Shown: positions 34,707 to 44,181 of the stretch, piece by piece
Numbering within the stretch: the first letter of the stretch is position 1
Layout: the number at the start of each line of letters is the position of its first letter
DNA from: Corynebacterium guangdongense
GTDB lineage: Bacteria > Actinomycetota > Actinomycetes > Mycobacteriales > Mycobacteriaceae
NCBI RefSeq assembly: GCF_030408915.1
Contig: NZ_CP047654.1
Location: forward strand, 2,232,001 to 2,296,000
Direction of reading: 5' to 3'
DNA: 64,000 nt
Notes under the pieces: model-generated
Told to the model about the DNA's origin: nothing
The model's database searches: none
The model's input: the letters and a program-made list of their open reading frames with translations, nothing else
Position numbers and translations under genes: made by a program

Positions 34707-37247
34707 ATGACATCGATCAATCTCACTCAGGCCGAGGCCGAGGCACGTGCCGAGCTCATCGACGCCGTCCACTACAACGTCACCCTCGACGTCACCGGCG
34801 AGGAGCGCTTCTCGACGACCACCGTCGTCTCCTTCACCACCCGCGGCGCGGGCTCCACCTTCATCGACCTGCGCACCGACCGTCTCGATTCCGCGCTTCT
34901 CGACGGCGCCCCGCTCGACGTCAGCGGCTACGAGGCCGAGCACGGCATCCCGCTCACCGACCTAGACCCGGGCGAGCACATTCTCCAGGTCGTGGCGACG
35001 GCGCCCTACTCCCGCACCGGTGAGGGCCTGCACCGCGCGGTCGACGCTTCCGACGGCCGGGCATACCTTTACACCCAGTTCGAGACCGCCGACGCCAAGC
35101 GCGTCTTCGCCTGCTTCGACCAGCCCGACATCAAGGCCACCTACGACTTCAAGGTGACCACCCGCACCGGGGACGTGCTCATCACCAACGAGCCGGTCAA
35201 CTACTTCGCCGCCGAGGACGACACCGTCGAGCACCACTCGAGCATCGATTACCCGCTGTCGACCTACCTGATCGCCTTCTGCGTCGGCCCCTACACCCAG
35301 GTCAACGACACCTGGCGCGGCCGCCTCACCCTCCACCCGGAGACCCCGTCCGACTTCAGCCAGATCGAGGGCAAGGAGATCGAGATTCCGCTCTCGATCT
35401 ACACCCGCGCCTCCGTCGCCGACTCCCTGGACGCCGAGCGCCTGTTCACCGAGACCAAGCAGGGCTTCGACTTCTTTCACCGCAACTTCGGCGTGCCCTA
35501 CCCCTTCACCAAGTACGACCAGGTCTTCGTCCCGGAATTCAACGCCGGCGCCATGGAGAACGCGGGCTGCGTGACCATCCGCGACGAGTACGTCTTCACC
35601 TCCGACGCCACCCACTACCAGTACGAGCGCCGCGCCGAGACCATCCTCCACGAGATGGCGCACATGTGGTTCGGCGACCTGGTCACCATGGAATGGTGGG
35701 GTGATCTCTGGCTCAACGAGTCCTTCGCCACCTGGTCCGCCGCCATCTCCCAGGCCGAGCAGACACAGTACGACACCGCGTGGGTGACCTTCGCCAACGT
35801 CGAGAAGGCGTGGGCCTACGCGCAGGATCAGCTGCCGACCACCCACCCGATCTCGACCGATGCCTCCGACATCGAGACCGTCGAGCAGAATTTCGACGGC
35901 ATCACCTACGCCAAAGGCGCCTCGGTGCTCAAGCAGCTGCAGGCCTACGTCGGCCGCGAGAACTTCTTCGCCGGTGTGCGCCGCCACTTCGCCGCCCACG
36001 CCTGGTCCAACGCCACTTTCGAGGATCTGCTCGCCTCCCTGGAGCAGGCCAGCGGCCGGGACCTCAGCTTCTGGGCGGACCAGTGGCTCAAGACCACCGG
36101 CGTCAACGTCCTCTCCCCCGCCTTCGAGATCACCGACGGCGCGTACAGCGAGTTCGCCGTCCGCCAGTCGGGCGAGACGCTGCGCACGCACCGCATCGCC
36201 GTGGGCGTCTACAAGCTGATTGACGACGTCGTGCGCCGCACCCACCGGGTCGAGATCGACGTCGACGGCGACACCACCGCCGTCCCCTCACTGGTGGGCG
36301 TCGAGGCCGGCGACTTCGTCCTGGTCAACGACGATGACCTCACCTACGCCCTGCTCGATCTGGACGACGCCTCCCTCGACTTCATCGTCGCCAACATCGA
36401 CAAGATCACCGACCCGATGGCGCGGACCCTCTGCTGGTCCGCGGCCTGGGAGATGACCCGCGACAGCTTCATGCCCGCCCGCGAATTCATCGCGCTGGTC
36501 ATCCGCGGCGCCCGCGCCGAAACCGAAATGGCCGTCCTCGAACGCATCCTCGGGCAGGCCGTCCAGGCCCTCGACTCCTTCGCCGATCCCGCCTGGGCGA
36601 AAGCCGACACCACGCTGGCCACGATGCTTCTCGACGGCGCCGAGAACGCCGCCCCCGAGCGCGCGCTCGTCTACCAGAAGGCCCTCGCCCAGATCCGCCT
36701 CACCGAGGAGGCCGCGGAGTACTTCTCCTCGCTCCTCGAATCCAGCGAGGACGCCGACACCCGCTGGCGAGCCCTGACCGCGCTGGTCGCCAGGGGCGAC
36801 ATGGACACCGCCGCCGTCGACAAGCAGCTCGAGCTCGACCCCTCCTCCTCCGGCGCCCTCTCGGCCAAGAAGGCGCTGGCCGCGCGGCCCTCCCCTGAGG
36901 TCAAGGCTGCGCTTGTCGACGCCCTCGTGGCCGGCGACATGTCCAACGTCGAGGCCCGCCACCAGCTGGCCGGCCTGACTTTCGGCGACGCCGCCGAGCT
37001 GCTCGCCCCCTTCAACTCCACCTACTTCGAGGTCGCGGTGGACGTGTGGGAGCGCCTGTCGACGGAGATGTCCTCCTCCATCCTCACGGGGATCTACCCG
37101 TCGTGGGATGTCACGGACGAGGGCATCGCCCGCGCCGATGAGTTCCTCGCCCGTCAGGACCTGACGCCGGGGCTGCGCCGCCAGACCATGGAGCTGCGTG
37201 ACCGGCAGGCACGGGCACTCCGCAACCGGAAGGCGGACGCCGCTTAA
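34707..37247 (+). CDS. pepN: Aminopeptidase N (M1 family)
   Basis: An 846-residue zinc metallopeptidase. The exopeptidase motif GAMEN is near residue 280 and the zinc site HEMAH at 315-319 with Glu338 (WLNESFA). The C-terminal half is the helical ERAP1-like domain. It removes N-terminal residues from peptides in the cytoplasm. It is leaderless by inspection: TACCCT (34694-34699) ends 7 nt before the ATG and no ribosome site is seen. Confidence 0.96.
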   Translation: MTSINLTQAEAEARAELIDAVHYNVTLDVTGEERFSTTTVVSFTTRGAGSTFIDLRTDRLDSALLDGAPLDVSGYEAEHGIPLTDLDPGEHILQVVATAPYSRTGEGLHRAVDASDGRAYLYTQFETADAKRVFACFDQPDIKATYDFKVTTRTGDVLITNEPVNYFAAEDDTVEHHSSIDYPLSTYLIAFCVGPYTQVNDTWRGRLTLHPETPSDFSQIEGKEIEIPLSIYTRASVADSLDAERLFTETKQGFDFFHRNFGVPYPFTKYDQVFVPEFNAGAMENAGCVTIRDEYVFTSDATHYQYERRAETILHEMAHMWFGDLVTMEWWGDLWLNESFATWSAAISQAEQTQYDTAWVTFANVEKAWAYAQDQLPTTHPISTDASDIETVEQNFDGITYAKGASVLKQLQAYVGRENFFAGVRRHFAAHAWSNATFEDLLASLEQASGRDLSFWADQWLKTTGVNVLSPAFEITDGAYSEFAVRQSGETLRTHRIAVGVYKLIDDVVRRTHRVEIDVDGDTTAVPSLVGVEAGDFVLVNDDDLTYALLDLDDASLDFIVANIDKITDPMARTLCWSAAWEMTRDSFMPAREFIALVIRGARAETEMAVLERILGQAVQALDSFADPAWAKADTTLATMLLDGAENAAPERALVYQKALAQIRLTEEAAEYFSSLLESSEDADTRWRALTALVARGDMDTAAVDKQLELDPSSSGALSAKKALAARPSPEVKAALVDALVAGDMSNVEARHQLAGLTFGDAAELLAPFNSTYFEVAVDVWERLSTEMSSSILTGIYPSWDVTDEGIARADEFLARQDLTPGLRRQTMELRDRQARALRNRKADAA

Positions 37248-37342
37248 CCTGCGGTTTTCCCGGCCCGGGGGGCGTGTCGGGGCGGTGCGATAAGGTTCAT
37301 GTCGAACGCATGATCGACTACCGGTTCGGGGGAACCACGCTC

Positions 37343-38602
37343 ATGAACGAACCCTATTTCACCGTCTGCGCACCCGATGATCCGCTGGCCCAGGTGACCC
37401 GTCTCGCCCGCCAGGCCGACTACGACGCCTGGCAGGCGTGCTACCGCACCGCCGGGCCCATCGACGCCGCCGAGCGCGACTGGGACGAACACGCCGCCAC
37501 CCTGGCGGTCTCCATCGGCTCGACGAAACGTCGCATTGAGCAGCACCTCATCGCCTTCGACTACCTCGAACGGCTTCCCCTCCTCAGGGCGCTGATCGAG
37601 GACATGATGCACCTGGATACCTACGTCCTGGTCCGGATGGCCGAGGTGCTTCTCAAACTCCACCCCTCACTCGACGCCAACCCTGAGGTCTGGGTGTTCA
37701 TCGACGAGGAACTGACCGCCTATCTCACACCGACGGCGCCCGCCCAGATTCTGCCCGGCGCTAACAACATCGTCCGCAAGCTCCAGCGGGTCCTCCTCGT
37801 CCTGCAGGAGGAGCTGCCGAAGCCGCCGCCGGCGGACCCGGGGGACGACCCGGACGCGGGGTTCCAGAGCTATCCCGACGGGACCGACACCACCGCCCTG
37901 TCCTTCAGCCACGAGACCGGCCTCGCGGCCATTCTCGAACAGGCCATTCGCACGCACGCGACCGCCCAAGGGCTGTCGATGACGCAGGCCCACGCCGACA
38001 TCCTCCTCAACAAGGTGCAGGTAAAGATGCACCTGAACCTTTACCAGGCGCACGACGTCGAGAATGCCCCGATGTTCCTCGCCGACAACACGATGATTTC
38101 GGGGGAAGGCCGGCGCCAGCTGGCCCCGTACATCACCGCCACCCGGGACATCGACGCCGTCGACGGGTTCGTGGCCGAGGGCTACCAGCCGACCGCGGCG
38201 CAACGCGCCTTCATCGAGGGCCGCGACGGGTACTGCCGCTGGGTCGGCTGCGGCAAGCTGGCCAAGGACTGCGACAAGGACCATCGGATCAACCACTCCG
38301 AGGGCGGTGAGACCAGCACCGACCAGATGGTCTCGGCGTGCCGGCCGCACCACAACCGCAAGACCGAGGGATTGGTCTACTACGCCTTCGACAAGCACAC
38401 GGGCAACGTCTACTGGCTGTACCAGGACGGCACCTGGGCGGTCGACGAGCCCAAGGGGCCGCTGGCCCCGGTTAACCGGCGGTGGCTGGCCACGTTGGCG
38501 GAGCGCCTGAAGAAGCGTCGGCAGCGACTGTGGCAGGAGCACCCGGCCACGGAGGCGCCCGCCGCCGTCCCGGATGAGGAAGGGGGCGAGCCCCCGTTCT
38601 GA
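37343..38602 (+). CDS. DUF222 and HNH endonuclease domain protein
   Basis: A 419-residue protein of the actinobacterial DUF222-HNH class (often called 13E12-like). The helical N-terminal part (to about 290) precedes an HNH domain: GRDGYCRWVGCG, CDKDHRINHSEGGETS and SACRPHHNRKTEG, keeping the Cys pairs and His residues. Function is unproven; such genes occur in several copies in actinobacteria. The ATG at 37343 has GGGGGA 10 nt upstream. A TAAGGT box at about 37290 could be the promoter. It ends in a hairpin overlapping its stop codon. Confidence 0.8.
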   Translation: MNEPYFTVCAPDDPLAQVTRLARQADYDAWQACYRTAGPIDAAERDWDEHAATLAVSIGSTKRRIEQHLIAFDYLERLPLLRALIEDMMHLDTYVLVRMAEVLLKLHPSLDANPEVWVFIDEELTAYLTPTAPAQILPGANNIVRKLQRVLLVLQEELPKPPPADPGDDPDAGFQSYPDGTDTTALSFSHETGLAAILEQAIRTHATAQGLSMTQAHADILLNKVQVKMHLNLYQAHDVENAPMFLADNTMISGEGRRQLAPYITATRDIDAVDGFVAEGYQPTAAQRAFIEGRDGYCRWVGCGKLAKDCDKDHRINHSEGGETSTDQMVSACRPHHNRKTEGLVYYAFDKHTGNVYWLYQDGTWAVDEPKGPLAPVNRRWLATLAERLKKRRQRLWQEHPATEAPAAVPDEEGGEPPF

Positions 38603-38622
38603 TGACGGAAAAATCCGTCATC
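38601..38622. terminator. Bidirectional terminator overlapping a stop codon
   Basis: GATGACGGA-AAAA-TCCGTCATC is a perfect 9-bp stem. It begins at the last base pair of the HNH gene's TGA and lies 6 bp from the stop of the convergent flavoprotein gene. Confidence 0.7.
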
Positions 38623-38628
38623 GGTGGA

Positions 38629-39777
38629 TTATTCGACTGGGCCGAGCAGCGACTTGGTGTAGGCGGCGTGCAGCGACTCGTTGTCGCTGGGCTGGTACAG
38701 CCCAGCGAGGACGTCGCGGTAGAGGCGTTGCAGCTCCGACGATCGGTAGTACTGCGATCCTCCCGTCGTGCGGATGGCCAGTTCCACGGCCTCCTTCGCC
38801 GCCTCTGTGGCGCGTCCCTTGACTCCCGAGAAATGCAGGAACCACTTCGCCCCGTGGTCGACGATGGCGAGGTTGTCGACGTCGTCAGTGAGCTTCTCCA
38901 GCTGAAGAATGACGCCGTCCATGATGATGCCTGCCTCGGCGATCTGCCAGCGGATGTCCGGGTCCTGGGAATATGGGGCCTGCCTGACGTGGGACCTACG
39001 CTTCTTGGTCGACTCCACCGCGAAGTCCACGGCCCGCTCGCCGAGGCCGGTGTAGACGCTGGCCAGCAGCAGCTCGAAGGGTCCGAAAATGCCCCAGACC
39101 AGGGGATCAGGGTTCGGGCCAAGCGGGGTGTGGGTGGCGACGTGCTCAGGCGCCATCCGCACCCCGTGCAGCCTGGTGGTGTTGGACTGCGAGGCGCGCA
39201 TGCCGAGGGTGTTCCAGTCGTCGAGGATTTCGATGCCTTCGGCGCCGCGCTCCAGGAAGCCGAAGACCAGCCGGTCATCCGGGGTCCGGGCGTGGACCAG
39301 CAGCTTCGTCCACACCGGGGACAGTGAGGTGAAGATCTTGGTGCCGGTGATCGAGTAACCGCCGTCCTCGAGCGGCTCAGCGGTGGTCAGGGAGTCAAAG
39401 AGGACGGCGTCGTTGCCCGCCTCCGAGATACCGAATGCGAAGATCTCCCCGTTGACGGCTGCGTCAAAGACCCAGTCGAGGCGGTCATCGCCGCGCAACC
39501 ACAGGGTGTAGGCGACCGTGACGATGATCTGGTGCATGTTGATCCCCAGTGCGGTCGCCGGGGCGGCCTGGGCCAGCAGACGCTGGGCGCGCGACCCCTC
39601 CACCAGTGTGAAACCTTTTCCCCCGAACTCCTCCGGCACCATCATCGCCAGGTAACCGGCGGCGCGGAGATCGGCCAGGTCCTCGTGGAAGAAATCATTG
39701 CGATCGTCATAACCGGCGGCGCGATCGTGGATGCGGGCGCGCAGATCGGGAGCAAGCAGCTCGGAAACTCGTGTCAT
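38629..39777 (-). CDS. Acyl-CoA dehydrogenase-family flavoprotein
   Basis: A 382-residue protein with the three ACAD domains: an N-terminal helical part (GYLAMMVPEEFGGKG), a middle beta domain (FGISEAGND, GGYSITGTKIFTSLSP) and a C-terminal helical domain ending in TTGGSQYYRSSELQRLYRD. The C-terminal motif also fits DszC/HpaH-like flavin monooxygenases, so the reaction is uncertain. It is monocistronic, between two dyads. No fatty-acid genes surround it. Confidence 0.78.
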   Translation of the reverse strand: MTRVSELLAPDLRARIHDRAAGYDDRNDFFHEDLADLRAAGYLAMMVPEEFGGKGFTLVEGSRAQRLLAQAAPATALGINMHQIIVTVAYTLWLRGDDRLDWVFDAAVNGEIFAFGISEAGNDAVLFDSLTTAEPLEDGGYSITGTKIFTSLSPVWTKLLVHARTPDDRLVFGFLERGAEGIEILDDWNTLGMRASQSNTTRLHGVRMAPEHVATHTPLGPNPDPLVWGIFGPFELLLASVYTGLGERAVDFAVESTKKRRSHVRQAPYSQDPDIRWQIAEAGIIMDGVILQLEKLTDDVDNLAIVDHGAKWFLHFSGVKGRATEAAKEAVELAIRTTGGSQYYRSSELQRLYRDVLAGLYQPSDNESLHAAYTKSLLGPVE

Positions 39778-39820
39778 TGTTCATCCTCCAGTTGTCTCGG
39801 GCAGAAACCCCAGACTAATG

Positions 39821-39838
39821 ATGAAGAAACCTTCATCG
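39821..39838. promoter_or_regulatory. Dyad in a divergent promoter region
   Basis: GATGAAG-AAAC-CTTCATC is a perfect 7-4-7 repeat in the 104-bp region between the flavoprotein gene (start 39777) and the acidic secreted protein gene (start 39882), 43 bp from each. It is a good operator candidate for one or both. Confidence 0.5.
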
Positions 39839-39881
39839 GCGGTTCACGCCCCTTTCATGGCCGCCACGGATACTCGGGGTC

Positions 39882-40313
39882 ATGTCATCCGTGAAACGTT
39901 TCGCCCCGGTCATCGTGATTGCCGTGCTCCTGGCGCTCGTCGCACTTGGAGGCACCGCCCTGGCGAACAACAACAGACCCCCGCAAATCGGCCCGGCCAG
40001 CCTGACCATCACCGCCACGACCTCCACCCCGGACGCCGCGGACGCCGCAGACGCCACCGGCACCCCCGACGCCACCGGCACCCCCGACGCCACCGGCACC
40101 CCCGAGCCCGCCCCGTCGCCGGTCGCCGAAGCACCCGCACCGGCGCCCGCACCCGCACCGGCGCCCGCACCGGCTCAGGCTCCGGCTACGGCACCCGCCA
40201 GCATCCAGCCGCCCCTGCAGTACCAGCACTACGAGGGCTGGGGCGACGATGACGGGGACGATGGGGACGATGCGGATGACTGGGATGATGACGACGACTG
40301 GGACGACGACTAA
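39882..40313 (+). CDS. Small secreted protein with Ala-Pro linker and acidic Asp/Trp tail
   Basis: A 143-residue protein. Residues 1-28 form a signal peptide (MSSVKRF, hydrophobic core, ALA-NNN). Then come three GTPDAT repeats (about 60-77), an Ala-Pro stretch (about 85-110), and a C-terminal tail (120-143) made almost only of Asp with Gly and Trp (DDWDDDDDWDDD at the end). No family is recognised. It ends 11 bp before the histidine kinase gene, so it probably shares its transcript. The acidic tail could bind divalent cations or cationic peptides; this is inference. Confidence 0.72.
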   Translation: MSSVKRFAPVIVIAVLLALVALGGTALANNNRPPQIGPASLTITATTSTPDAADAADATGTPDATGTPDATGTPEPAPSPVAEAPAPAPAPAPAPAPAQAPATAPASIQPPLQYQHYEGWGDDDGDDGDDADDWDDDDDWDDD

Positions 40314-40324
40314 CTTCGAATCCC

Positions 40325-41767
40325 ATGGCCGAGACTTCCCTGACGCTGCGCCGCAACTCGCTGCGCTGGCGCATCATGCTCTGGATCCTCGTGGTCACCG
40401 CGGTCGCGCTGGCCAGCGTCATTCTGCTGACCAGGGCGACGCTGGTGTCCCAGGTACGGGAGGACTCGAACTCGGACGTCGCGCAGGAACTCGAGGAGTT
40501 CCGTCAGTTCGCGACCACCGAACCCTACGACACCGCGGACGGGCTGATCCGGGAGTACATGCAGCGCCAGATTCCGGACGACGAGGAGCTCTTCGTCGGG
40601 AGAACCGATCACGGTCTGGTGCAGCACGACTTCGCCAGCATCGACAGTCGGTTCCGCGCGCCGCTGCCGGCCAACGATCCGCTCATCTTCGAGATCTTCC
40701 ACTCAGAGCAGAACTCCGGGGTATTCCTGCACCCGGAGCAGGGTCGTTCCCACTGGGGCCGGATCGACGTCGTGCTGCCCTCAGGTGACGGCGCGGAATT
40801 TGCGGTCATCAATTTCGCCGCCGAGGACCTCGCCGAGGCGGAGGCCCAGGTGCGGTGGCTATCGCTCTTCGCGCTGGTCGGCCTCCTGACGGCGGGCCTG
40901 ATCGCCTGGCTCATCGCCGGGCAGATCATCGCCCCCATCAGGAAGCTGAAGTCCGTGGCTCGCTCGATCTCCGATTCCGACCTCACCCGGCGCGTGCCGG
41001 TGGAGTCCGAGAACGAGATCGGCCAGCTGGCCAGAACCTTCAACGCCATGCTCGACCGCATCGAGACCGCCTACCGGAACCAGCGGCAGTTCATCGACGA
41101 CGCCGGCCACGAGCTGCGCACCCCCATCACCGTCGTCCGGGGCCAGCTCGAGTTGCTGGAGGACTCCACCGACGAGCAGCGCCGGCGCTCCGTGGAGCTG
41201 TCGACCGCAGAGCTCGACCGCATGTCCCGGATGGTCAACGACATGCTCACCCTCGCCGTCGCCGATTCGGGCAACTTCATCACGAAGGAGCCCGTGGACG
41301 TGGCGGAGCTGGCCATTGACGTCGAGGACAAGGCGTCGACGATCTCCGACCGCGCCCAGCTGCTGGAGGTCGCGGAGGGCACCGTCGACCTCGACGAACA
41401 GCGGGTCACGGAGGCTGTCCTGGAGCTCTTCGGCAACGCCCTGCGCTACAGCGAGGACGTCGTGGAGATCGGGACGGATTTCCGTGGTTCGGGGCCCGAA
41501 CGCACCTTCCGGGTCTGGGTCCGCGACCGCGGAATGGGCATCCCGGCGGACCAGGTCGACTCCGTCTTCAGCCGCTTCAGCCGCGGCGAGCAACACGGCA
41601 CCTCCCGGCCCGGCGGCGCGGGGCTCGGTCTGTCCATCGTGCAGGCCATCGCCCATGCCCACGGAGGCCGTGCCTTCGTGGACTCCACCGTCGGATTAGG
41701 CTCGGTCTTCGGCATGGAACTGCCCGCCCCCGAACCCACCGAAGTAGAAGTGAAGGAACAACAGTGA
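40325..41767 (+). CDS. Two-component sensor histidine kinase
   Basis: A 480-residue membrane kinase. TM1 is at about 17-40, an extracytoplasmic sensor domain at about 41-175, TM2 at about 178-200, then HAMP. The HisKA box is FIDDAGHELRTP with phospho-acceptor His262. The HATPase domain has ELFGNALRYSE, DRGMGIP and GGAGLGLSIV. It overlaps the response regulator gene by 4 nt (GTGA) and follows the acidic secreted protein gene. Signal unknown. Confidence 0.9.
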   Translation: MAETSLTLRRNSLRWRIMLWILVVTAVALASVILLTRATLVSQVREDSNSDVAQELEEFRQFATTEPYDTADGLIREYMQRQIPDDEELFVGRTDHGLVQHDFASIDSRFRAPLPANDPLIFEIFHSEQNSGVFLHPEQGRSHWGRIDVVLPSGDGAEFAVINFAAEDLAEAEAQVRWLSLFALVGLLTAGLIAWLIAGQIIAPIRKLKSVARSISDSDLTRRVPVESENEIGQLARTFNAMLDRIETAYRNQRQFIDDAGHELRTPITVVRGQLELLEDSTDEQRRRSVELSTAELDRMSRMVNDMLTLAVADSGNFITKEPVDVAELAIDVEDKASTISDRAQLLEVAEGTVDLDEQRVTEAVLELFGNALRYSEDVVEIGTDFRGSGPERTFRVWVRDRGMGIPADQVDSVFSRFSRGEQHGTSRPGGAGLGLSIVQAIAHAHGGRAFVDSTVGLGSVFGMELPAPEPTEVEVKEQQ

Positions 41768-42435
41768 GCAGGATCCTGATCGCGGAGGATGACCGCGGTA
41801 TCGCGGACTTCATCGAACGCGGCCTCACCGCCGCCGGCTACGCCTGCGACGTCATTGATTCGGGCCCGGCGGCCTTCGCCATGGCCCGCTCCGGGGACTT
41901 CAACCTCATGATCCTCGACCTCGGCCTGCCGCACATGGACGGAGTCGACGTGCTCGAGCAGCTTCGCGCGTTGCGGGTCACCCTGCCGATCATCGTCCTC
42001 ACCGCCCGCATCAAGGTCGCGGACCGGGTCCAGGCCCTCGAGGGCGGGGCCGACGACTACATGCCCAAACCCTTTCAATTCGCGGAGCTGCTCGCCCGCG
42101 TGCGCCTGAGGCTTGCCGACGCCACCACCTCCGAATCCGCCGCCGACTCGGCCTTCCGCCTCACCCGTCATGACCTGGTCCTGGACCTGCGCACCCAGCG
42201 GGTGCGCGTCGCGGAGAAGTGGAAGGACCTGTCGCGCCGCGAGATGGGGCTGCTGGAGACCTTCCTGCGCCACCCCGGCCAGATCCTCTCCCGGGTGCAG
42301 CTGTTGAGCATGGTGTGGGGCATGGACTTCGATCCCGGCTCCAACGTCGTCGACGTCTACATCCGGACCCTGCGCAAGAAGATCGGCGCCGAGCGCATCG
42401 AGACGGTCCGCGGCTCCGGTTACCGGCTGGTGTAG
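41764..42435 (+). CDS. OmpR-family response regulator
   Basis: A 223-residue regulator. The receiver has the acidic pair Glu8/Asp9-10, phospho-acceptor Asp52 (MILDLGLPHMDG), Thr80 and Lys102 (YMPKPF). The C-terminal winged helix ends with VVDVYIRTLRKKIG and TVRGSGYRLV. The start is GTG overlapping the kinase TGA. With the kinase and the acidic secreted protein it forms a likely three-gene unit. Confidence 0.92.
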   Translation: MSRILIAEDDRGIADFIERGLTAAGYACDVIDSGPAAFAMARSGDFNLMILDLGLPHMDGVDVLEQLRALRVTLPIIVLTARIKVADRVQALEGGADDYMPKPFQFAELLARVRLRLADATTSESAADSAFRLTRHDLVLDLRTQRVRVAEKWKDLSRREMGLLETFLRHPGQILSRVQLLSMVWGMDFDPGSNVVDVYIRTLRKKIGAERIETVRGSGYRLV

Positions 42436-42455
42436 CCCCGGCTACCCTGGTCGGG

Positions 42456-43370
42456 GTGTTCGTATTCCTCGCCGTCTTCGCCGGTTTCCTCCTCCCGGTC
42501 CAGACTTCGGTCAACTCACGCCTGCGCGCCACGGTCGGCACGCCGCTCGCCGCCTCGACGATTTCTTTCGCGGTCGGCACCGCCTCGCTGGCCTCGCTGG
42601 CGCTGGCCGTCGACGGCACCCTTCGGCCCGACGTCGGCGGGCTGCCCTGGTGGATGTTCCTGGGCGGCGCGTTCGGCGTGGTCGTCCTGACGGCGAACAT
42701 CATCCTGCTGCCGCGGCTCGGCGCCCTGGCCACGGCCATCCTGCCCATCGTCGGCCAGGTGACGATGGGCCTGCTCATCGACGCCTTCGGCTGGTTCCGC
42801 TCACCCGTGGTCGAATTGAGCGTCATCCGGGTCACCGGCGCGGTGCTGGTGCTCGCGGGTGCCCTGGCCGCGGCCGGGGTGCTCGACCGGGTCCGTTCGG
42901 GCGATCTCGGGGAGGCTGACGCGGGCGCCTCTCTGTGGTTCTGGCGGCTGTTCGCCGTGGCCTGCGGCATGCTCGCGTCCTCCCAGACCGCGGTCAACGG
43001 TCAGCTCGGCGTCAACGTCGGCTCGCCGGTGCTGGCCGCGTTCATTTCCTTCTCGGTGGGCTTGACGACGCTGATCGCGCTGCTGCTCATCACCCGCACC
43101 CCGATCCGGTGGAACGCCGAGGTCGGGGGCACCTGGTGGATGTGGGTCGGCGGTGTGCTCGGCGCGACGCTGGTATTCCTCAACGCGGCGCTGGCCCCGA
43201 TTCTGGGGACCGGGCTGACGGTGATGGGCGTGCTGGTGGGCATGATGGCCGCCTCGCTGATGATCGATTCGCTGGGGTTGATGGGCACGCGGCGTCGACA
43301 AGCGAGCGCGCCGCAGATGGGCGGCGTACTCGTCATGCTCGCGGGCGTGGCGATGATCCGGCTGCTGTAG
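42456..43370 (+). CDS. DMT-family transporter with two EamA-like halves (DUF606/YdcZ type)
   Basis: A 304-residue membrane protein with ten predicted helices and internal duplication: FLLPVQTSVNSRLRATVGTPLAA in the first half matches LASSQTAVNGQLGVNVGSPVLAA in the second. This is the YdcZ/DUF606 pattern. I start at GTG 42456: TACCCT ends 7 nt upstream, a leaderless arrangement, and the protein then begins in helix 1. Substrate unknown. Confidence 0.8.
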   Translation: MFVFLAVFAGFLLPVQTSVNSRLRATVGTPLAASTISFAVGTASLASLALAVDGTLRPDVGGLPWWMFLGGAFGVVVLTANIILLPRLGALATAILPIVGQVTMGLLIDAFGWFRSPVVELSVIRVTGAVLVLAGALAAAGVLDRVRSGDLGEADAGASLWFWRLFAVACGMLASSQTAVNGQLGVNVGSPVLAAFISFSVGLTTLIALLLITRTPIRWNAEVGGTWWMWVGGVLGATLVFLNAALAPILGTGLTVMGVLVGMMAASLMIDSLGLMGTRRRQASAPQMGGVLVMLAGVAMIRLL

Positions 43371-43380
43371 GCGGTCCCCG

Positions 43381-44094
43381 CTACTCCGCGCGGGAGACGA
43401 TCTCGACCTTGACGACGTCGGTGCGCAGGATGTCGCGGGAGTACTCCACCACGCGGCCGGAAGCGTCGCTGGCGCGGCGTTCCAGGCGCAGCAGCGGGGT
43501 GGTCCGGGAGACCCCGAGCCGGCGCTGCTCCTCGGCGTCGGCGATGGCCGGCTGCAGGGTCTCGCGTTTGGTCACGGGGCGGTGGTCGAGCTCCGCCAAC
43601 AAGTCATAAAGGCCGTGGGTGAGGTCACGCACCGTGAAATCCGGGAAGAGATCCGCCGGGAAGTAGGAGTCCTCGATGGCGAAGGGGACGTCGTCGATGC
43701 GGCGCAGACGCAGCACCCGATGGACCAGCCCGTCCCCCAGCACGCCGGCGACGACGGGATCCGGCGACTCGGTGGCCACGAGGAGGATCTCGGAGTCGAC
43801 GGTCGTACCCGACTCCTGCAGCTGCCGGAAGAGGCCGTGCATGTCGGTGAGTTCGATCAGCGGCGGCTCGACCCGCACGAAAGTGCCGCCGGTGCGCCCA
43901 CGGCGGCGGTCGATGAGTCCCTCCAGCTGCAGGATGTCGAGGGCGTGGCGCACGGTCATGCGGGCCACGCCGAACTCGTCGACGAGATCACGTTCCGTCG
44001 GCAGCCGGTCGCCGGGAAGCAGTTCCTGGGAATCGATGCGTTCCCGCAGCGACGCCGCGATCGACAGATACGCAGGTGTGCGATCCTCTTCCAC
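43381..44094 (-). CDS. GntR family regulator (HutC/UTRA type)
   Basis: A 237-residue protein. The winged helix (about 8-75: AYLSIAASLRERIDSQELLPG, LVDEFGVARMTVRHAL) is followed by a UTRA domain (about 95-232, VHRVLRLRRIDDVPFAIEDSYF). It is convergent with the DMT gene (10 bp) and lies 87 bp beyond the metB stop on the same strand. Its target is unknown. It is a distinct paralogue of the regulator at 13516. Confidence 0.85.
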   Translation of the reverse strand: MEEDRTPAYLSIAASLRERIDSQELLPGDRLPTERDLVDEFGVARMTVRHALDILQLEGLIDRRRGRTGGTFVRVEPPLIELTDMHGLFRQLQESGTTVDSEILLVATESPDPVVAGVLGDGLVHRVLRLRRIDDVPFAIEDSYFPADLFPDFTVRDLTHGLYDLLAELDHRPVTKRETLQPAIADAEEQRRLGVSRTTPLLRLERRASDASGRVVEYSRDILRTDVVKVEIVSRAE

Positions 44095-44181
44095 GTCCTT
44101 GACCTCCGTCCCGTGGTCAATCTCGGGATAACACTACAAGTGCGGCGGGGAAAAACCCAGAGGTCGGTGACATGACAACAA

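Noticed and set aside
37343..38602. HNH protein as part of a mobile intron, phage or IS
   Set aside because: It is a DUF222-HNH protein of the type resident in actinobacterial chromosomes. No integrase, transposase, terminal repeats or phage genes surround it.
40020..40200. A tandem DNA repeat or CRISPR-like array
   Set aside because: The repeats are in-frame GTPDAT and Ala-Pro codons within a secreted protein; units are short and contiguous with no spacers. I saw no CRISPR array or cas gene in the window.
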